64,000 nucleotides of DNA, taken from the NCBI RefSeq assembly GCF_001509475.1, contig NZ_LLZG01000354.1, positions 1 to 64,000 of the forward strand, written 5' to 3'. The notes under the pieces were generated by a model. It made no database searches and was not told the origin of the DNA. It saw only the letters and a list, made by a program, of their open reading frames with translations. The DNA comes from Streptomyces regalis (lineage in GTDB: Bacteria > Actinomycetota > Actinomycetes > Streptomycetales > Streptomycetaceae). Positions 35,898 to 44,587 of this stretch are shown here, piece after piece (within the stretch, counting starts at the first letter, position 1; every line of letters begins with the position of its first letter). The position numbers and the translations under genes are program-made.

Positions 35898-36746
35898 CTA
35901 CAAGTACTCGGCGTATTCGTCCAGCACCCGAAGCACCTCCCCCTCCCCCGCCGGAGGCAGTTGCACCACAACCTCCTCGATCCCCAGCTCCGCATAATGC
36001 GCAAGCTTGCCGGGGCTGGGGAAAACGGCGTACGGCACGACCTGAAGGGCATTCGGATCACGTCCGGCGTCGACCCAGGCGGCCCGCAACACAGGCAAGG
36101 TTTCGGACAATCCGCGGCCACCGATCGGCAGCCACCCGTCGGCGTACTCGCTGATGTGCGCGAACAGCTTCGGCCCGGCGGCTCCGCCGATGAGGGTGCG
36201 AGGCCCGACGACCTTCGGCGCACGCGGCTTCTGTACGGGTTTGGGATAAGCGAAACTGGCCTGCACCGCACCGAACTCCCCCTCGTACGCGGTGGGTTCG
36301 TCCGCCCACAGGGCCCGCATCAGGGCCATCCGGTCCCGGACGAGTTCGCGGCGCGTGGCCCACTCGACCCCATGATCAGTGGCCTCCTCCACATTCCAGC
36401 CAAAGCCGAGACCGAGGGTGAACCGCCCCCCGGAGAGGTGGTCCACGGTCGCGATCTGCTTGGCGAGGTCGATCGGGTCGTGCTGGGCGACCAGCGTGAT
36501 GCCGGTGCCGAGGCCGAGCCGTTCGGTGACAGCGGCGGCCTGGCCGAGGGCGACGAAGGGGTCGAGGGTACGGCCGTACTCGGGCGGCAGATCACCGCCG
36601 GCGGGGTACGGGGTGACCCGCTCGACCGGGATGTGGGTGTGCTCGGGCAGGTGCAGCCCGGCGAACCCGCGCTGCTCCAGCTCACGGGCGAGCCGGGTCG
36701 GGGTGATGGTCTCGTCGGTGAGGAAGATCGTCACGGAGATGCGCAT
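35898..36746 (-). CDS. LLM-class flavin/F420-dependent oxidoreductase, 282 aa
   Basis: A luciferase-like TIM barrel: the N-terminal strand MRISVTIFLTDE, the motif LPEHTHIP, the AAAVTERLGLGTGITLVAQ strand, and KQIATVDHLSGGRFTLGLGF typical of F420-dependent members. It probably uses F420 (made via adjacent fbiC) or FMN; the substrate is unknown. The ATG at 36746 gives the family N-terminus. The palindrome CCGACCGGTCGG is 39 bp upstream. The dispersed repeat lies between it and fbiC. Confidence 0.9.
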   Translation of the reverse strand: MRISVTIFLTDETITPTRLARELEQRGFAGLHLPEHTHIPVERVTPYPAGGDLPPEYGRTLDPFVALGQAAAVTERLGLGTGITLVAQHDPIDLAKQIATVDHLSGGRFTLGLGFGWNVEEATDHGVEWATRRELVRDRMALMRALWADEPTAYEGEFGAVQASFAYPKPVQKPRAPKVVGPRTLIGGAAGPKLFAHISEYADGWLPIGGRGLSETLPVLRAAWVDAGRDPNALQVVPYAVFPSPGKLAHYAELGIEEVVVQLPPAGEGEVLRVLDEYAEYL

Positions 36747-36784
36747 GACCGCATCTGTACCGCGCGGACGCCCCGATGTCCATA

Positions 36785-36796
36785 CCGACCGGTCGG
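36785..36796. promoter_or_regulatory. 12-bp perfect palindrome upstream of the LLM gene
   Basis: CCGACCGGTCGG lies 39-50 bp upstream of the LLM start codon at 36746. The symmetry suits a TetR-type repressor site, but such short GC palindromes also arise by chance in this genome. Confidence 0.35.
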
Positions 36797-36947
36797 CACA
36801 TACTTCACGCCGACTGCCGGCCGGCTGCCGATTGTCTGCCGATTCCCTTCCCTTGCACGGCAGTTCACGGCTGAATACGAGAGTTGCACGCACCACCACT
36901 GCACCACCCACGCCCTGTCACTACACGACACCCTGGGGAGCAGCAGC

Positions 36948-38498
36948 ATGTGCGAGGACAATCAGGCGGGCCACGCGGGTCACGCGGGTTACGCGGGCCT
37001 GGGAAGACGCGCACTGTTCGTGACGGGCGCCGCCGCCGCGCTTACGTTGGGAAGCGTGACCTTCGCGAGAGGCGCCGACGCCGACGACACCCGGGACGCG
37101 GAGACCCGCACCGTGCGGGGCACCCTGCCGCCCGGGTCCCCCGACTTCGTGTACGTGCCGGTCGAGGTGCCGTCCGGCGTCCGGGAGATCAAGGTCTCCT
37201 ACACCTACGAGAAACCGTCCGTCCCGGCCGGCACCCCGGGCAACGCCCTCGACATCGGCATCTTCGACTGGCGCGGCACGGAGCTCGGCGGCCGTGGCTT
37301 CCGGGGCTGGTCGGGCGGGGCGCGCACGGAGTTCTTCATCCGGGCGGACGACGCGACGCCGGGGTACATCCCGGGCCCGGTGCGGGAGGGCACCTGGCAC
37401 ATCGCCCTCGGCCCCTACACGGTGGCGCCGCAGGGACTGCCGTACGAGCTCACGATCACCCTCACCTACGGCGAGCCCGGCGAGGTGGCCGAACCGGCGT
37501 ACCCGCCGGACCGGGCGAAGGGCCGGGGGCGGGCCTGGTACCGGGGGGACTGCCACCTGCACTCCTGGTACTCCGACGGCCGCCGCACACCCGCCGAGAT
37601 CGCGGCTCTCGCCCGTGCCGCGGGCCTGGACTTCATCAACAGCTCGGAGCACAACACGCACTCGGCGCACGCGCACTGGGCGGACGTGGCAGGCGATGAC
37701 CTCCTGGTGATGCTCGGCGAGGAGGTCACGACCCGCAACGGCCACGTGGTGGCGCTCGGCACCGAGCCCGGCACCTTCGTCGACTGGCGCTACCGGGCCC
37801 GCGACAACCGCTTCGGCAAGTTCGCCCGCCAGATCCGCCGCTCCGGCGGCCTCGTCGTCCCCGCGCATCCGCACGCCACCTGCGTCGGCTGCAACTGGAA
37901 GTTCGGCTTCGGCGACGCGGACGCGGTCGAGGTCTGGAACGGCCCCTACACCCCCGACGACGAGGTGGCGCTGGCCGACTGGGACAGCATGCTGGTCGCG
38001 TCCGCGCGCTCGAACTCCCGCTCCTGGATCCCGGCGATGGGCAACAGCGACGCCCACCGCGACCCGGACCCGGTCGGCTCACCTCAGACGGTGGTCCTGG
38101 CCGACGACCTGACGCGGGAGGCGATCCAGGAGGGGATCAGGGCGGGGCGGTCGTACGTGGCCGAGTCCAAGAACGTCTCCCTGGCTTTCACGGTGTCGGG
38201 CGGCCGGGGTGAACAGGCGGGCATCGGTGAGCGGTTGGAGGTCGACCGCGACACCCCGGTCACCGTCCGCCTGGAGGCCTCGGGCGCCCCTCGCTGCACG
38301 GTCCGCTTCGTCACCGACCAGGGCGTGCTGTTCACGAGCGCGCCGCTGCCGGTGGCGGGGTCCGGGGTCGTGGAGTGGCGTACGACGCCTTCGTACGCGG
38401 CCTATGTGCGGGCGGAGTTGCGGCATGAGGCGGCGGTGGGGCCGTTGCCGGGGGCGTTGGCGGCGTTCACGAATCCCATCTTCCTGGGGCGTTCGTAG
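36948..38498 (+). CDS. Exported CehA/McbA-type PHP metallohydrolase, 516 aa
   Basis: A twin-arginine signal (LGRRALFVTGAAAALTLGS) directs export. A beta-rich region comes next, then a PHP phosphoesterase-like domain with metal ligands DCHLHSWYSDG (His 203, 205), SSEHNTHS, VPAHPHATC and GNSDAH. Relatives include the carbaryl and carbofuran hydrolases CehA and McbA and many uncharacterised phosphoesterases. It hydrolyses an unknown ester or phosphoester outside the membrane. The ATG at 36948 follows GGGGAG 7 nt upstream. Confidence 0.88.
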   Translation: MCEDNQAGHAGHAGYAGLGRRALFVTGAAAALTLGSVTFARGADADDTRDAETRTVRGTLPPGSPDFVYVPVEVPSGVREIKVSYTYEKPSVPAGTPGNALDIGIFDWRGTELGGRGFRGWSGGARTEFFIRADDATPGYIPGPVREGTWHIALGPYTVAPQGLPYELTITLTYGEPGEVAEPAYPPDRAKGRGRAWYRGDCHLHSWYSDGRRTPAEIAALARAAGLDFINSSEHNTHSAHAHWADVAGDDLLVMLGEEVTTRNGHVVALGTEPGTFVDWRYRARDNRFGKFARQIRRSGGLVVPAHPHATCVGCNWKFGFGDADAVEVWNGPYTPDDEVALADWDSMLVASARSNSRSWIPAMGNSDAHRDPDPVGSPQTVVLADDLTREAIQEGIRAGRSYVAESKNVSLAFTVSGGRGEQAGIGERLEVDRDTPVTVRLEASGAPRCTVRFVTDQGVLFTSAPLPVAGSGVVEWRTTPSYAAYVRAELRHEAAVGPLPGALAAFTNPIFLGRS

Positions 38499-38699
38499 CG
38501 CCTCACCCTCGGCTGAAAATGGTCACACGCTGGTAAAGCAAGAGCAAGATCATCGCAAAGGCTGCGCCACCCAAGGGCCCGACAGAAACGTCAAGTCCCC
38601 CCCATTCACGCCCATTCTCCCCGTTTCTCTGATGTTAGTTTCACGTCGGCTTTGACATGACCACCGAAGCCGCACAACAGAAAACAAACGGGAGGAAAC

Positions 38700-39110
38700 A
38701 TGCGTAAGTTGGCAGCAGGCGCTCTCGCCGCGGGCCTCTTCGCACTGGGGGCCGGCACGGCAGTCGCCGCTTCGTGGCACACCATTCCGACGATGTCGAC
38801 GTCGGGTGCGCAGTTCAACAGCGGCCAGTACAAGTGGTGGCCCTCGGGCCAGAACCACGGTGCCTTCGAGTGGAAGGGCAACCTCAAGGACACCAACAAT
38901 GGTGACGGCCACAACGTGTACATGCAGGTGAAGGTCGAGGGCTACGACTGGAGCCGTTACAACGGGAAGCAGAAGCAGAGCGTTCCGCTGGACTACCTCA
39001 ACTGGGCGCCCTCGCAGCAGTACACCGACGACGCGTACATCCGCGTCTGCCGTGACAAGGGTTCGCTGAACCCCGACAACTGCTCGCCGACCAAGCACTA
39101 CCAGAGGTAA
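38700..39110 (+). CDS. Small secreted protein, 136 aa, unknown function
   Basis: A Sec signal peptide (MRKLAAGALAAGLFALGAG, cleavage near AVAA-SW) is followed by a mature domain of about 112 residues rich in Trp, Tyr and Asn, with two cysteines (RVCRDKGSL, DNCSPT) that may form a disulfide. No enzyme motif is seen. It starts 7 nt behind GGGAGG with TTGACA at 38652-38657 as a possible -35. A strong terminator follows, so it is a monocistronic unit, though the ABC exporter starts right after the hairpin. Confidence 0.85.
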   Translation: MRKLAAGALAAGLFALGAGTAVAASWHTIPTMSTSGAQFNSGQYKWWPSGQNHGAFEWKGNLKDTNNGDGHNVYMQVKVEGYDWSRYNGKQKQSVPLDYLNWAPSQQYTDDAYIRVCRDKGSLNPDNCSPTKHYQR

Positions 39111-39130
39111 GCGACAGCACACCGGCACGT

Positions 39131-39170
39131 CCCGGGCCCAGGTTGACCCCCTGGGCCCGGTCGCTTCTTT
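39131..39170 (+). terminator. Terminator between the secreted protein and ABC transporter genes
   Basis: CCGGGCCCAGG (39132-39142) pairs with CCTGGGCCCGG (39150-39160), followed by TCGCTTCTTT. The T-rich tract runs directly into the ABC gene's start region. Confidence 0.8.
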
Positions 39171-39861
39171 GGGGGAAGCCATCAGTACGTCAGAAGTCCT
39201 TTCGGCCCAGGGAGTAGACCTCTCCTACGGCACGCAACTGGCTGTCAGCGAAGCCCACCTCTCGATCTCCCGAGGGGAGGTCGCGGCCATCACCGGGCAG
39301 AGCGGTTCGGGGAAGTCCTCGCTGCTGTACTGCCTCGCGGGAGTGCTGCCTCCCGCGCGCGGACAGGTGCGGTTCGAAGGGCAGACGCTCGGCGACCTCA
39401 CCGACGACGAGATCAGCACGCTGCGCCGGGAACGCTTCGGTTTCGTCTTCCAGTACGGCGAACTGCTCCCCGAGCTGACCATCGAGGAGAACACCGCCCT
39501 GCCGCTGCGCCTGGCCGGGCAGCGCAAGAAGCCCGCGCTCGCGGCCGCCGGCGAGGTCCTCGCCCGGCTCGGACTCGGCGAACTGCGCGAGCGGCGTCCC
39601 TCACAGGTGTCGGGAGGACAGGGCCAGCGCGTCGCCGTCGCACGAGCCCTGGTCCACCGCCCGGCCGTCGTCTTCGCCGACGAGCCGACGGGCTCCCTCG
39701 ACAGCGCCAACGCGGCCGCCGTACTGAAGGAGTTCCTCGGTCTGGCACGCTCGCAGGGCACCGCCGTCATCCTGGTCACCCATGACCCCGCCGTCGCCGC
39801 GCAGGCCGACAGCCACTACACGATGTCCGACGGGGTCCTCACTCCCCGGGGGGCGGCGTGA
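39169..39861 (+). CDS. ABC transporter ATP-binding protein (MacB/LolD type), 230 aa
   Basis: All nucleotide-binding motifs are present: Walker A GQSGSGKSS, Q-loop FQYGELLP, signature SGGQGQRVAVA, Walker B AVVFADEPTGSLD and switch His (VTHDPAV). It energises the FtsX-like permease encoded next, whose GTG overlaps its stop (GTGA at 39858). The start is problematic: the only canonical codon is TTG 39169, lying inside the terminator tail and the G-rich ribosome site (39171-39178). Translation from the ATC at 39181 would give the family-like N-terminus (Met)-STSEVLSAQG. Confidence 0.9.
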   Translation: MGEAISTSEVLSAQGVDLSYGTQLAVSEAHLSISRGEVAAITGQSGSGKSSLLYCLAGVLPPARGQVRFEGQTLGDLTDDEISTLRRERFGFVFQYGELLPELTIEENTALPLRLAGQRKKPALAAAGEVLARLGLGELRERRPSQVSGGQGQRVAVARALVHRPAVVFADEPTGSLDSANAAAVLKEFLGLARSQGTAVILVTHDPAVAAQADSHYTMSDGVLTPRGAA

Positions 39862-42143
39862 GGGAGTTCCTGCTCGGTCTGCGCCTGCTCTTCGGCTCCG
39901 GCCGCGGCAACCGCATCCGCTTCTTCCTCATGGCCGCCGGCGGTTCCCTCGGGGTGTGCTGCCTCGCCCTGGTCCTCACCATCCCGCAGATCCTCGACGC
40001 ACACGACGGCCGGGCCGCCGCACGGCAGCCACAGTCCAGTTCCGCACAGCCCGCGGGTTCCACGCTGGTCCTCCAGCGCACCGACCCGTACGGCTCCAAG
40101 GCGTTCACCCGGGTGTTCGTCGCCAAGGGGACCAAGGACGCGGACAAGATCCCGCCGGGGCTGAACAGGCTCCCGGACCCGGGCGAGGTGTTCGTCTCCC
40201 CCCGCGTGCATGACCTGCTCCGCGACCGGCCCGCGGTCAAGGGACTCCTGCCAGGGCACGAGGAGGGCCTGATCAGCGCGGCAGGACTCGCCCATCCCGA
40301 CGAGCTGTTCGCCTACGTCGGCACGACACACGGCAAGATCGCCGGCGACGGACGCGCCCTGAAGGGCTGGGGATACAGCTACGCCCCCTTCCCGGCCGTC
40401 GAGCCCTCGACCCTCACCTACCTGCGCTTCGCCCTGGGCTCCCTCGTCCTGCTCCCCCTCGGCATCTTCCTCTCCGTCTGCGCCCGGCTCTCCGCCGCCA
40501 GCCGCAACCGCCGCCTCGCCTCCCTGCGCCTGCTGGGCCTGAGCACCAGGGGCACCCAGCGGGTCAACGCCGCCGAAACCGTCGTAGCGGCCCTGCTCGG
40601 CGCGATTCTCGGCCTCGGCGAGTACTGGGTCCTCAACCAGGTGATGACGCGGACCGGACTGCCGAGCCTGAGGTGGTACCCGGACGACGGCACGCCCTCC
40701 GCGACCACCATCGCCGTCTGTCTGATCGGCTGCCCGGTTCTCGCCTGGTTCGTCGGACGGGCAAGCGCCCGCGACGCCGCCGCCAATCCGCTGGCGGTAC
40801 GCCGCACCGCTGTCTCCAAGCGCCCCGCCAAGTGGGGCGTCCTGCTGCTGGTGACCGGCCTCGGCATCGTCATCGGTTACTGCGCCACCGGCTTCACGGA
40901 CCATCCCGCCAACAGCATCGGCCCCAACGTGCTGCTGATCCCGGCGGGCATCCTGCTGACGGGCCTGGGGCTGGTGCTGACCCTGCCCCTGATCTCCTAC
41001 GTCCTCGCCCGCCGACTGGCACGGACCACGCAGTCCCTGACACTGAACCTGGCGATGCGCCGCAACGAGGTCGAACCGGGAAGCACGATGCGGGTCGTCA
41101 CCGGTCTCGTCCTGCTCGTGTTCGCCGCCTCCCTCGCCCAGGGCGTACTCATCCAGCTGGACCAGGTCTCACGGCCGTCCGCTCCGGTGCAGGACTACTC
41201 CATCTCCCGGTCCGACCTCACCGCCGAGCAGCAGCGTCGGCTCGCCGAGGTGCCAGGCGTACGTGCCCACGCCCTGACGATGGACTCCTGGACGGACCTG
41301 AACAACCCCAGCTCCGCAGTCCAGCCGCAGGCCACCGCGCTGGTGGCCACCTGCGCCCAGCTGGCGAAGATGGTGCAGCGCGCGGAAGGGTGCGTGGACG
41401 GCAAGGTGCTGATGCTCAACAACCCGAACGCGGGTGTGGACCCGGGCATACGGCCGGGAGCCGGCTTCACCTACCGCCTGCGGGAAGGGACTCAGCGCAG
41501 GACTCTGCACGTCACCCTCACCTCCGACAGCGTGCTGTACGCGCCGTACGACCCGTCCGTGGCCGGCAGCGCGACCATCCTCGTCCCGCCGTCCGAACTC
41601 CCCGCGGGCGCCCGTCCCGAGTCAGGGCAGTACGTCCTCACCAGCGACTCCGATCCCGATCAGGTCCGCCAGGTCCTCGACGGTATCGCCGCGGTCGCAC
41701 CGATCGCCGAGATCGAGCTGGTCGGCGTGAACATCGAGGGCCTCGAACAGATCGCCGTCCTCGAGACCCTGCTCGCCGTCGGCATGATCATGGGCCTGGT
41801 CATCGGGACCGCGGCCTTCGTCGTCTCGGCGACCGACCGGGCGGTGGAGCGGCGCCCGCAGGTCACCGCCGTCACGCTGATCGGCGCACGGGCACGGACG
41901 ATGCGGGCGGCGCAGTGCGTACAGGTCGTGCTGCCGCTGAGCATCGGCCTCGCCCTGGCGCTCGTGGCCGGCAAGCTCGCCGAGTCCAGCTACCTGATCA
42001 CCGGAGGCAGCGCGATCTACTGGGACTTCGCCGGCCTCCCGGTGCTCGCGCTCGCGGCACTGGGTGTGGCGGCCGTGTCCGCCATCGGAACACTGCCGCT
42101 CGTCGGGCGCCGCATCGACCCGGAGCTGATCCGGCGCGACTGA
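39858..42143 (+). CDS. FtsX-like ABC transporter permease, 761 aa
   Basis: One N-terminal membrane segment, an extracytoplasmic domain, then repeated FtsX blocks of three to four segments (FALGSLVLLPLGIFLSVCAR, with LASLRLLGLSTRGTQRVNAA after it; and near the C-terminus LIGARARTMRAAQCVQ) are typical of double-FtsX permeases that export lipids, peptides or antibiotics, or sense them. It forms a complex with the ATPase encoded upstream. The GTG at 39858 overlaps that gene. No two-component genes are adjacent. Confidence 0.9.
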   Translation: MREFLLGLRLLFGSGRGNRIRFFLMAAGGSLGVCCLALVLTIPQILDAHDGRAAARQPQSSSAQPAGSTLVLQRTDPYGSKAFTRVFVAKGTKDADKIPPGLNRLPDPGEVFVSPRVHDLLRDRPAVKGLLPGHEEGLISAAGLAHPDELFAYVGTTHGKIAGDGRALKGWGYSYAPFPAVEPSTLTYLRFALGSLVLLPLGIFLSVCARLSAASRNRRLASLRLLGLSTRGTQRVNAAETVVAALLGAILGLGEYWVLNQVMTRTGLPSLRWYPDDGTPSATTIAVCLIGCPVLAWFVGRASARDAAANPLAVRRTAVSKRPAKWGVLLLVTGLGIVIGYCATGFTDHPANSIGPNVLLIPAGILLTGLGLVLTLPLISYVLARRLARTTQSLTLNLAMRRNEVEPGSTMRVVTGLVLLVFAASLAQGVLIQLDQVSRPSAPVQDYSISRSDLTAEQQRRLAEVPGVRAHALTMDSWTDLNNPSSAVQPQATALVATCAQLAKMVQRAEGCVDGKVLMLNNPNAGVDPGIRPGAGFTYRLREGTQRRTLHVTLTSDSVLYAPYDPSVAGSATILVPPSELPAGARPESGQYVLTSDSDPDQVRQVLDGIAAVAPIAEIELVGVNIEGLEQIAVLETLLAVGMIMGLVIGTAAFVVSATDRAVERRPQVTAVTLIGARARTMRAAQCVQVVLPLSIGLALALVAGKLAESSYLITGGSAIYWDFAGLPVLALAALGVAAVSAIGTLPLVGRRIDPELIRRD

Positions 42144-42171
42144 GTACGACACTCGACCGCCTGCGATTCCC

Positions 42172-42207
42172 CGGCTCGGCTTGCTCCGCCACACGCAAGC
42201 CGAGCCG
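42172..42207. terminator. Bidirectional terminator between permease and toxin-like genes
   Basis: Perfect 13-bp arms CGGCTCGGCTTGC (42172-42184) and GCAAGCCGAGCCG (42195-42207) with a 10-nt loop, between convergent genes that stop at 42143 and 42264. Confidence 0.75.
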
Positions 42208-42263
42208 ACTCACGATTCGCCCCGGCAGTCCGCGGCTGGGCTCCCCGGCGCCATGCGGTGGGC

Positions 42264-42545
42264 TCAGCACACCACCTGTGGATCACGGAAGTAGTAGACG
42301 ACGGTCACTCCCATCCCCGGAGTGTGCGTGTACACGACCGTGATCGCCTCGGCCGAGTCTCGGGCCAAGGGCGTCGTGTACGTGTACTCCACGGACGGAG
42401 GACGCCAACCGGGGATCTCGCGCCCCACCGCCGGATCGCGGCCGATGGCCAGGAGCGCCTTCTGTACGACTTCCCGCTCCCCCTCCGTCAGGTCGCCGAA
42501 CGCCTTCCTGGCGGGCTCGGCCTCCTCCAACGGGACTTCGTTCAC
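42264..42545 (-). CDS. Small RelE/ParE-like protein, possible toxin, 93 aa
   Basis: The pattern ARKAFGDLTEGEREVVQKAL (an N-terminal helix), GREIPGWRPP, then strands with ITVVYTHTPGMGVTVVYYFR, resembles the compact helix-beta sheet of RelE/ParE toxins, though family residues are not diagnostic. Its ATG overlaps the stop of the upstream 92-aa gene (42542-42545), the usual layout of antitoxin-toxin pairs. Toxic function is inferred from size, fold texture and coupling only. Confidence 0.65.
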   Translation of the reverse strand: MNEVPLEEAEPARKAFGDLTEGEREVVQKALLAIGRDPAVGREIPGWRPPSVEYTYTTPLARDSAEAITVVYTHTPGMGVTVVYYFRDPQVVC

Positions 42546-42820
42546 GTGCCGCCGCCTCCAGTGCGGGCATCTTCCAGAGCCGACATGATCTCGGGCGAGT
42601 TCCTGATCAGGACCCGGTGCCGGTAAGCCCGGACCACCGCCGCAGCGCCGGCGAAGTCATTGGTCGGCGATGCTCCTATGGCCGCCGCCAGCTCCTCCTC
42701 GAACCGCTCCCGGTCGCCCGGGAAGCCGTAGCGGCTGAGCGCACTGCGCAGGTCGTCCACGGTCCGGATCTCCGGGAGGGGCATCGTTCCCCAGCCGCCG
42801 TGCTCGGGCTGTGCGCTCAT
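42542..42820 (-). CDS. Small helical protein, possible antitoxin, 92 aa
   Basis: It opens with a polar tail, then IRTVDDLRSALSRYGFPGDR and ERFEEELAAAIGA, an all-helical, acidic sequence found in Streptomyces beside small RelE-like genes. The ATG at 42820 follows AGGAG with good spacing. Its stop overlaps the start of the 93-aa gene. The product would be the neutralising partner if that gene is a toxin. Confidence 0.65.
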   Translation of the reverse strand: MSAQPEHGGWGTMPLPEIRTVDDLRSALSRYGFPGDRERFEEELAAAIGASPTNDFAGAAAVVRAYRHRVLIRNSPEIMSALEDARTGGGGT

Positions 42821-42894
42821 GGTCTGCTCCTGGTGAAAGGGCATCGCTCCACTTCCCAGTATGGCGCCGCCGGGCAGAGCCGGACATCGCGTGC

Positions 42895-43329
42895 TCACCA
42901 CGTCACCCTTCCCCCGCACTCGGCCCACAGCAGCTTGCCGCCCTTCGACGCGCCCAGTTCGTCGAACACCGAGGCACCCCATGCCTCGGAACACGCCTGC
43001 ACGAGGTGCAGTCCGCGACCGCCCTCGGCGTCCAGTGGGGGTGGAGCGCCCGGATGGGAGAAGCCGGGTGGGACGCGCGGGTCCGTGTCCCATACGGCGA
43101 CTCGGAGGCGGCCGGGGTCGGCCGAGCGGACGCGTAGGGCGTACGGGCCCTTGGTATGGCGGTGCGAGTTGGTGAGCAGCTCCGCCGCCACCAGTTCCGC
43201 GGTGGGGGCGAGTTCCTGCATCTCGTGCGCGGCCAGGATCAGTCTGAGGGCGCCCCTCGCGATGCCCGGTGCGCGTGGATCGTGCGGGAGGTGCAGGGTG
43301 TAGTTCCAGGACGGGGATACGGTGGTCAT
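42895..43329 (-). CDS. RsbW-like ATP-binding (anti-sigma/serine kinase) protein, 144 aa
   Basis: The GHKL ATPase core is clear: the N-box LVAAELLTNSHRHTKGPYAL, VAVWDTDPRVPP as G1, and GGRGLHLVQACSEAWG as G2. The ATG at 43329 follows GGAGA. It is divergent from the XRE/DUF5753 gene at 43542, repeating the arrangement seen at 22.2-23.7 kb. A role as anti-sigma or kinase acting on the neighbouring regulatory proteins is inferred from this repeated context. Confidence 0.87.
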   Translation of the reverse strand: MTTVSPSWNYTLHLPHDPRAPGIARGALRLILAAHEMQELAPTAELVAAELLTNSHRHTKGPYALRVRSADPGRLRVAVWDTDPRVPPGFSHPGAPPPLDAEGGRGLHLVQACSEAWGASVFDELGASKGGKLLWAECGGRVTW

Positions 43330-43541
43330 CGGAAGTCTCCGGTCACTGAGGGGAGTTGGGATCTTGCCTACGGTGCCTGGTGTCTCTGCCGTGGCGTCCC
43401 ACGGTGCGCTTCCAGGCGGGGCGCCTGACAAGCAGAGTAGAACCAACGCAAGGAATGTTTTCACCCAACGACAAGATTCCTTTAGAGTTCCACTCGTGTG
43501 AGTGATGCACCAACTCGGCTCATTTCAGGGAGTGTTCCGAT

Positions 43542-44393
43542 ATGGCAGGCAGAGCTGCCCCGACCGCCCGCCGCATGCGGCTCGGCACCGAGCTGCGCAA
43601 GCTGCGCGAGCGCGCTGGGATGACCACCACACAGGCGGCCGGACTGCTGGGCACCAGCTCGGGGCAGTTGAGCAACATCGAAGTGGCCCGGTTCGGGGTG
43701 AGCCCGGAACGGGTTCGCGTCATGGCCCGCATGTACTCATGCACAGACCCCGCCCTCGTCGAAGCCCTTGTCGAGATGGCCGGAGAGCGCAGGCGCGGGT
43801 GGTGGGAGGAGTACCGCGAGATCCTCCCGCCCAGACTGCTCGACCTTGCCGAGATCGAGCACCATGGCACCCATCTGCATGCCGCGCACGGCATGCATGT
43901 GCCCGGACTGCTCCAGACCATCGACTACGCCCGGGCGATTTTCCGTCAGGCCGTCCCCGAACTGTCACCACCGGAGATCGAGCACCGTCTTTCGTTCCGT
44001 ATCAAGCGACAGGCCGTGCTGTACCAAGCCGACCCGATCCCCTACCGGGCGGTGATCCATGAAGCGGCCCTCCGGATGAGGTTCGGCGGCCCGGACGTGA
44101 CCCGCACCCAGCTGCAACACCTGCTCAAGGTGAGCGACCACTCCCATGTGACGATCGGCGTGATTCCGTTCCGCGCCGGCTCTTACCCAGGATCCGGCCA
44201 GTCGGTGTACTTCGTGAAGGGCCCGGTTCCAGCACTCGACACGGCTCAGTTGGACCAGTCCCACGGCCCGGTCTTCATCGACTCCGAAGCTCAACTGGCG
44301 CAGTACCGGCTGCTTCTGGACCGTCTGGAGGCCGTCGCGCTCAGCCCCGTCGAATCGCGAGACCTCATCCACGAGCTCGCTCAGAACCTGTAA
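43542..44393 (+). CDS. XRE-family regulator with DUF5753 domain (WhiJ-like), 283 aa
   Basis: Helix-turn-helix at residues 8-65 (LRKLRERAGMTTTQAAGLLG, SSGQLSNIEVARFGVS). DUF5753 follows (MHVPGLLQTIDYARAIF; SHVTIGVIPFRAGSYPGSG). The ATG at 43542 has AGGGAG 9 nt upstream. The DUF397 gene starts 12 nt after its stop. Together with the divergent RsbW-like gene it forms the second complete kinase-XRE-DUF397 module. Confidence 0.9.
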   Translation: MAGRAAPTARRMRLGTELRKLRERAGMTTTQAAGLLGTSSGQLSNIEVARFGVSPERVRVMARMYSCTDPALVEALVEMAGERRRGWWEEYREILPPRLLDLAEIEHHGTHLHAAHGMHVPGLLQTIDYARAIFRQAVPELSPPEIEHRLSFRIKRQAVLYQADPIPYRAVIHEAALRMRFGGPDVTRTQLQHLLKVSDHSHVTIGVIPFRAGSYPGSGQSVYFVKGPVPALDTAQLDQSHGPVFIDSEAQLAQYRLLLDRLEAVALSPVESRDLIHELAQNL

Positions 44394-44404
44394 AGGACTC
44401 CACG

Positions 44405-44587
44405 ATGCTCCCCTTCACCTGGCAGAAGTCGTCTTACTGCGCCCAGGGCGAAGCCTGCGTCCACATATCCGAAACCCCCACCGCCATCCACCTCACCGAA
44501 AGCGCCGACCCCACCAAAACCATCCTCAGCACCACCCCCTCCACCTTCGAAGCCCTCCTCAACGCCCTGAAGTCCTCCCGCACATGA
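44405..44587 (+). CDS. DUF397-type small protein, 60 aa (divergent)
   Basis: FTWQKSSYCAQGEACVHIS matches the DUF397 N-terminal half. The second half (IHLTESADPTKTILSTTPST) departs from the usual VRDSK...F pattern, so this is a divergent member. AAGGA lies 7 nt before the ATG at 44405. Its stop overlaps the next gene's ATG by ATGA, tying the DUF1963 protein into the same operon. Confidence 0.82.
   Translation: MLPFTWQKSSYCAQGEACVHISETPTAIHLTESADPTKTILSTTPSTFEALLNALKSSRT

Noticed and set aside
35820..36947. N-terminal extension of the CehA-type gene through the LLM gene
   Set aside because: Antisense to the LLM coding sequence; the Tat signal and GGGGAG before ATG 36948 define the true start.
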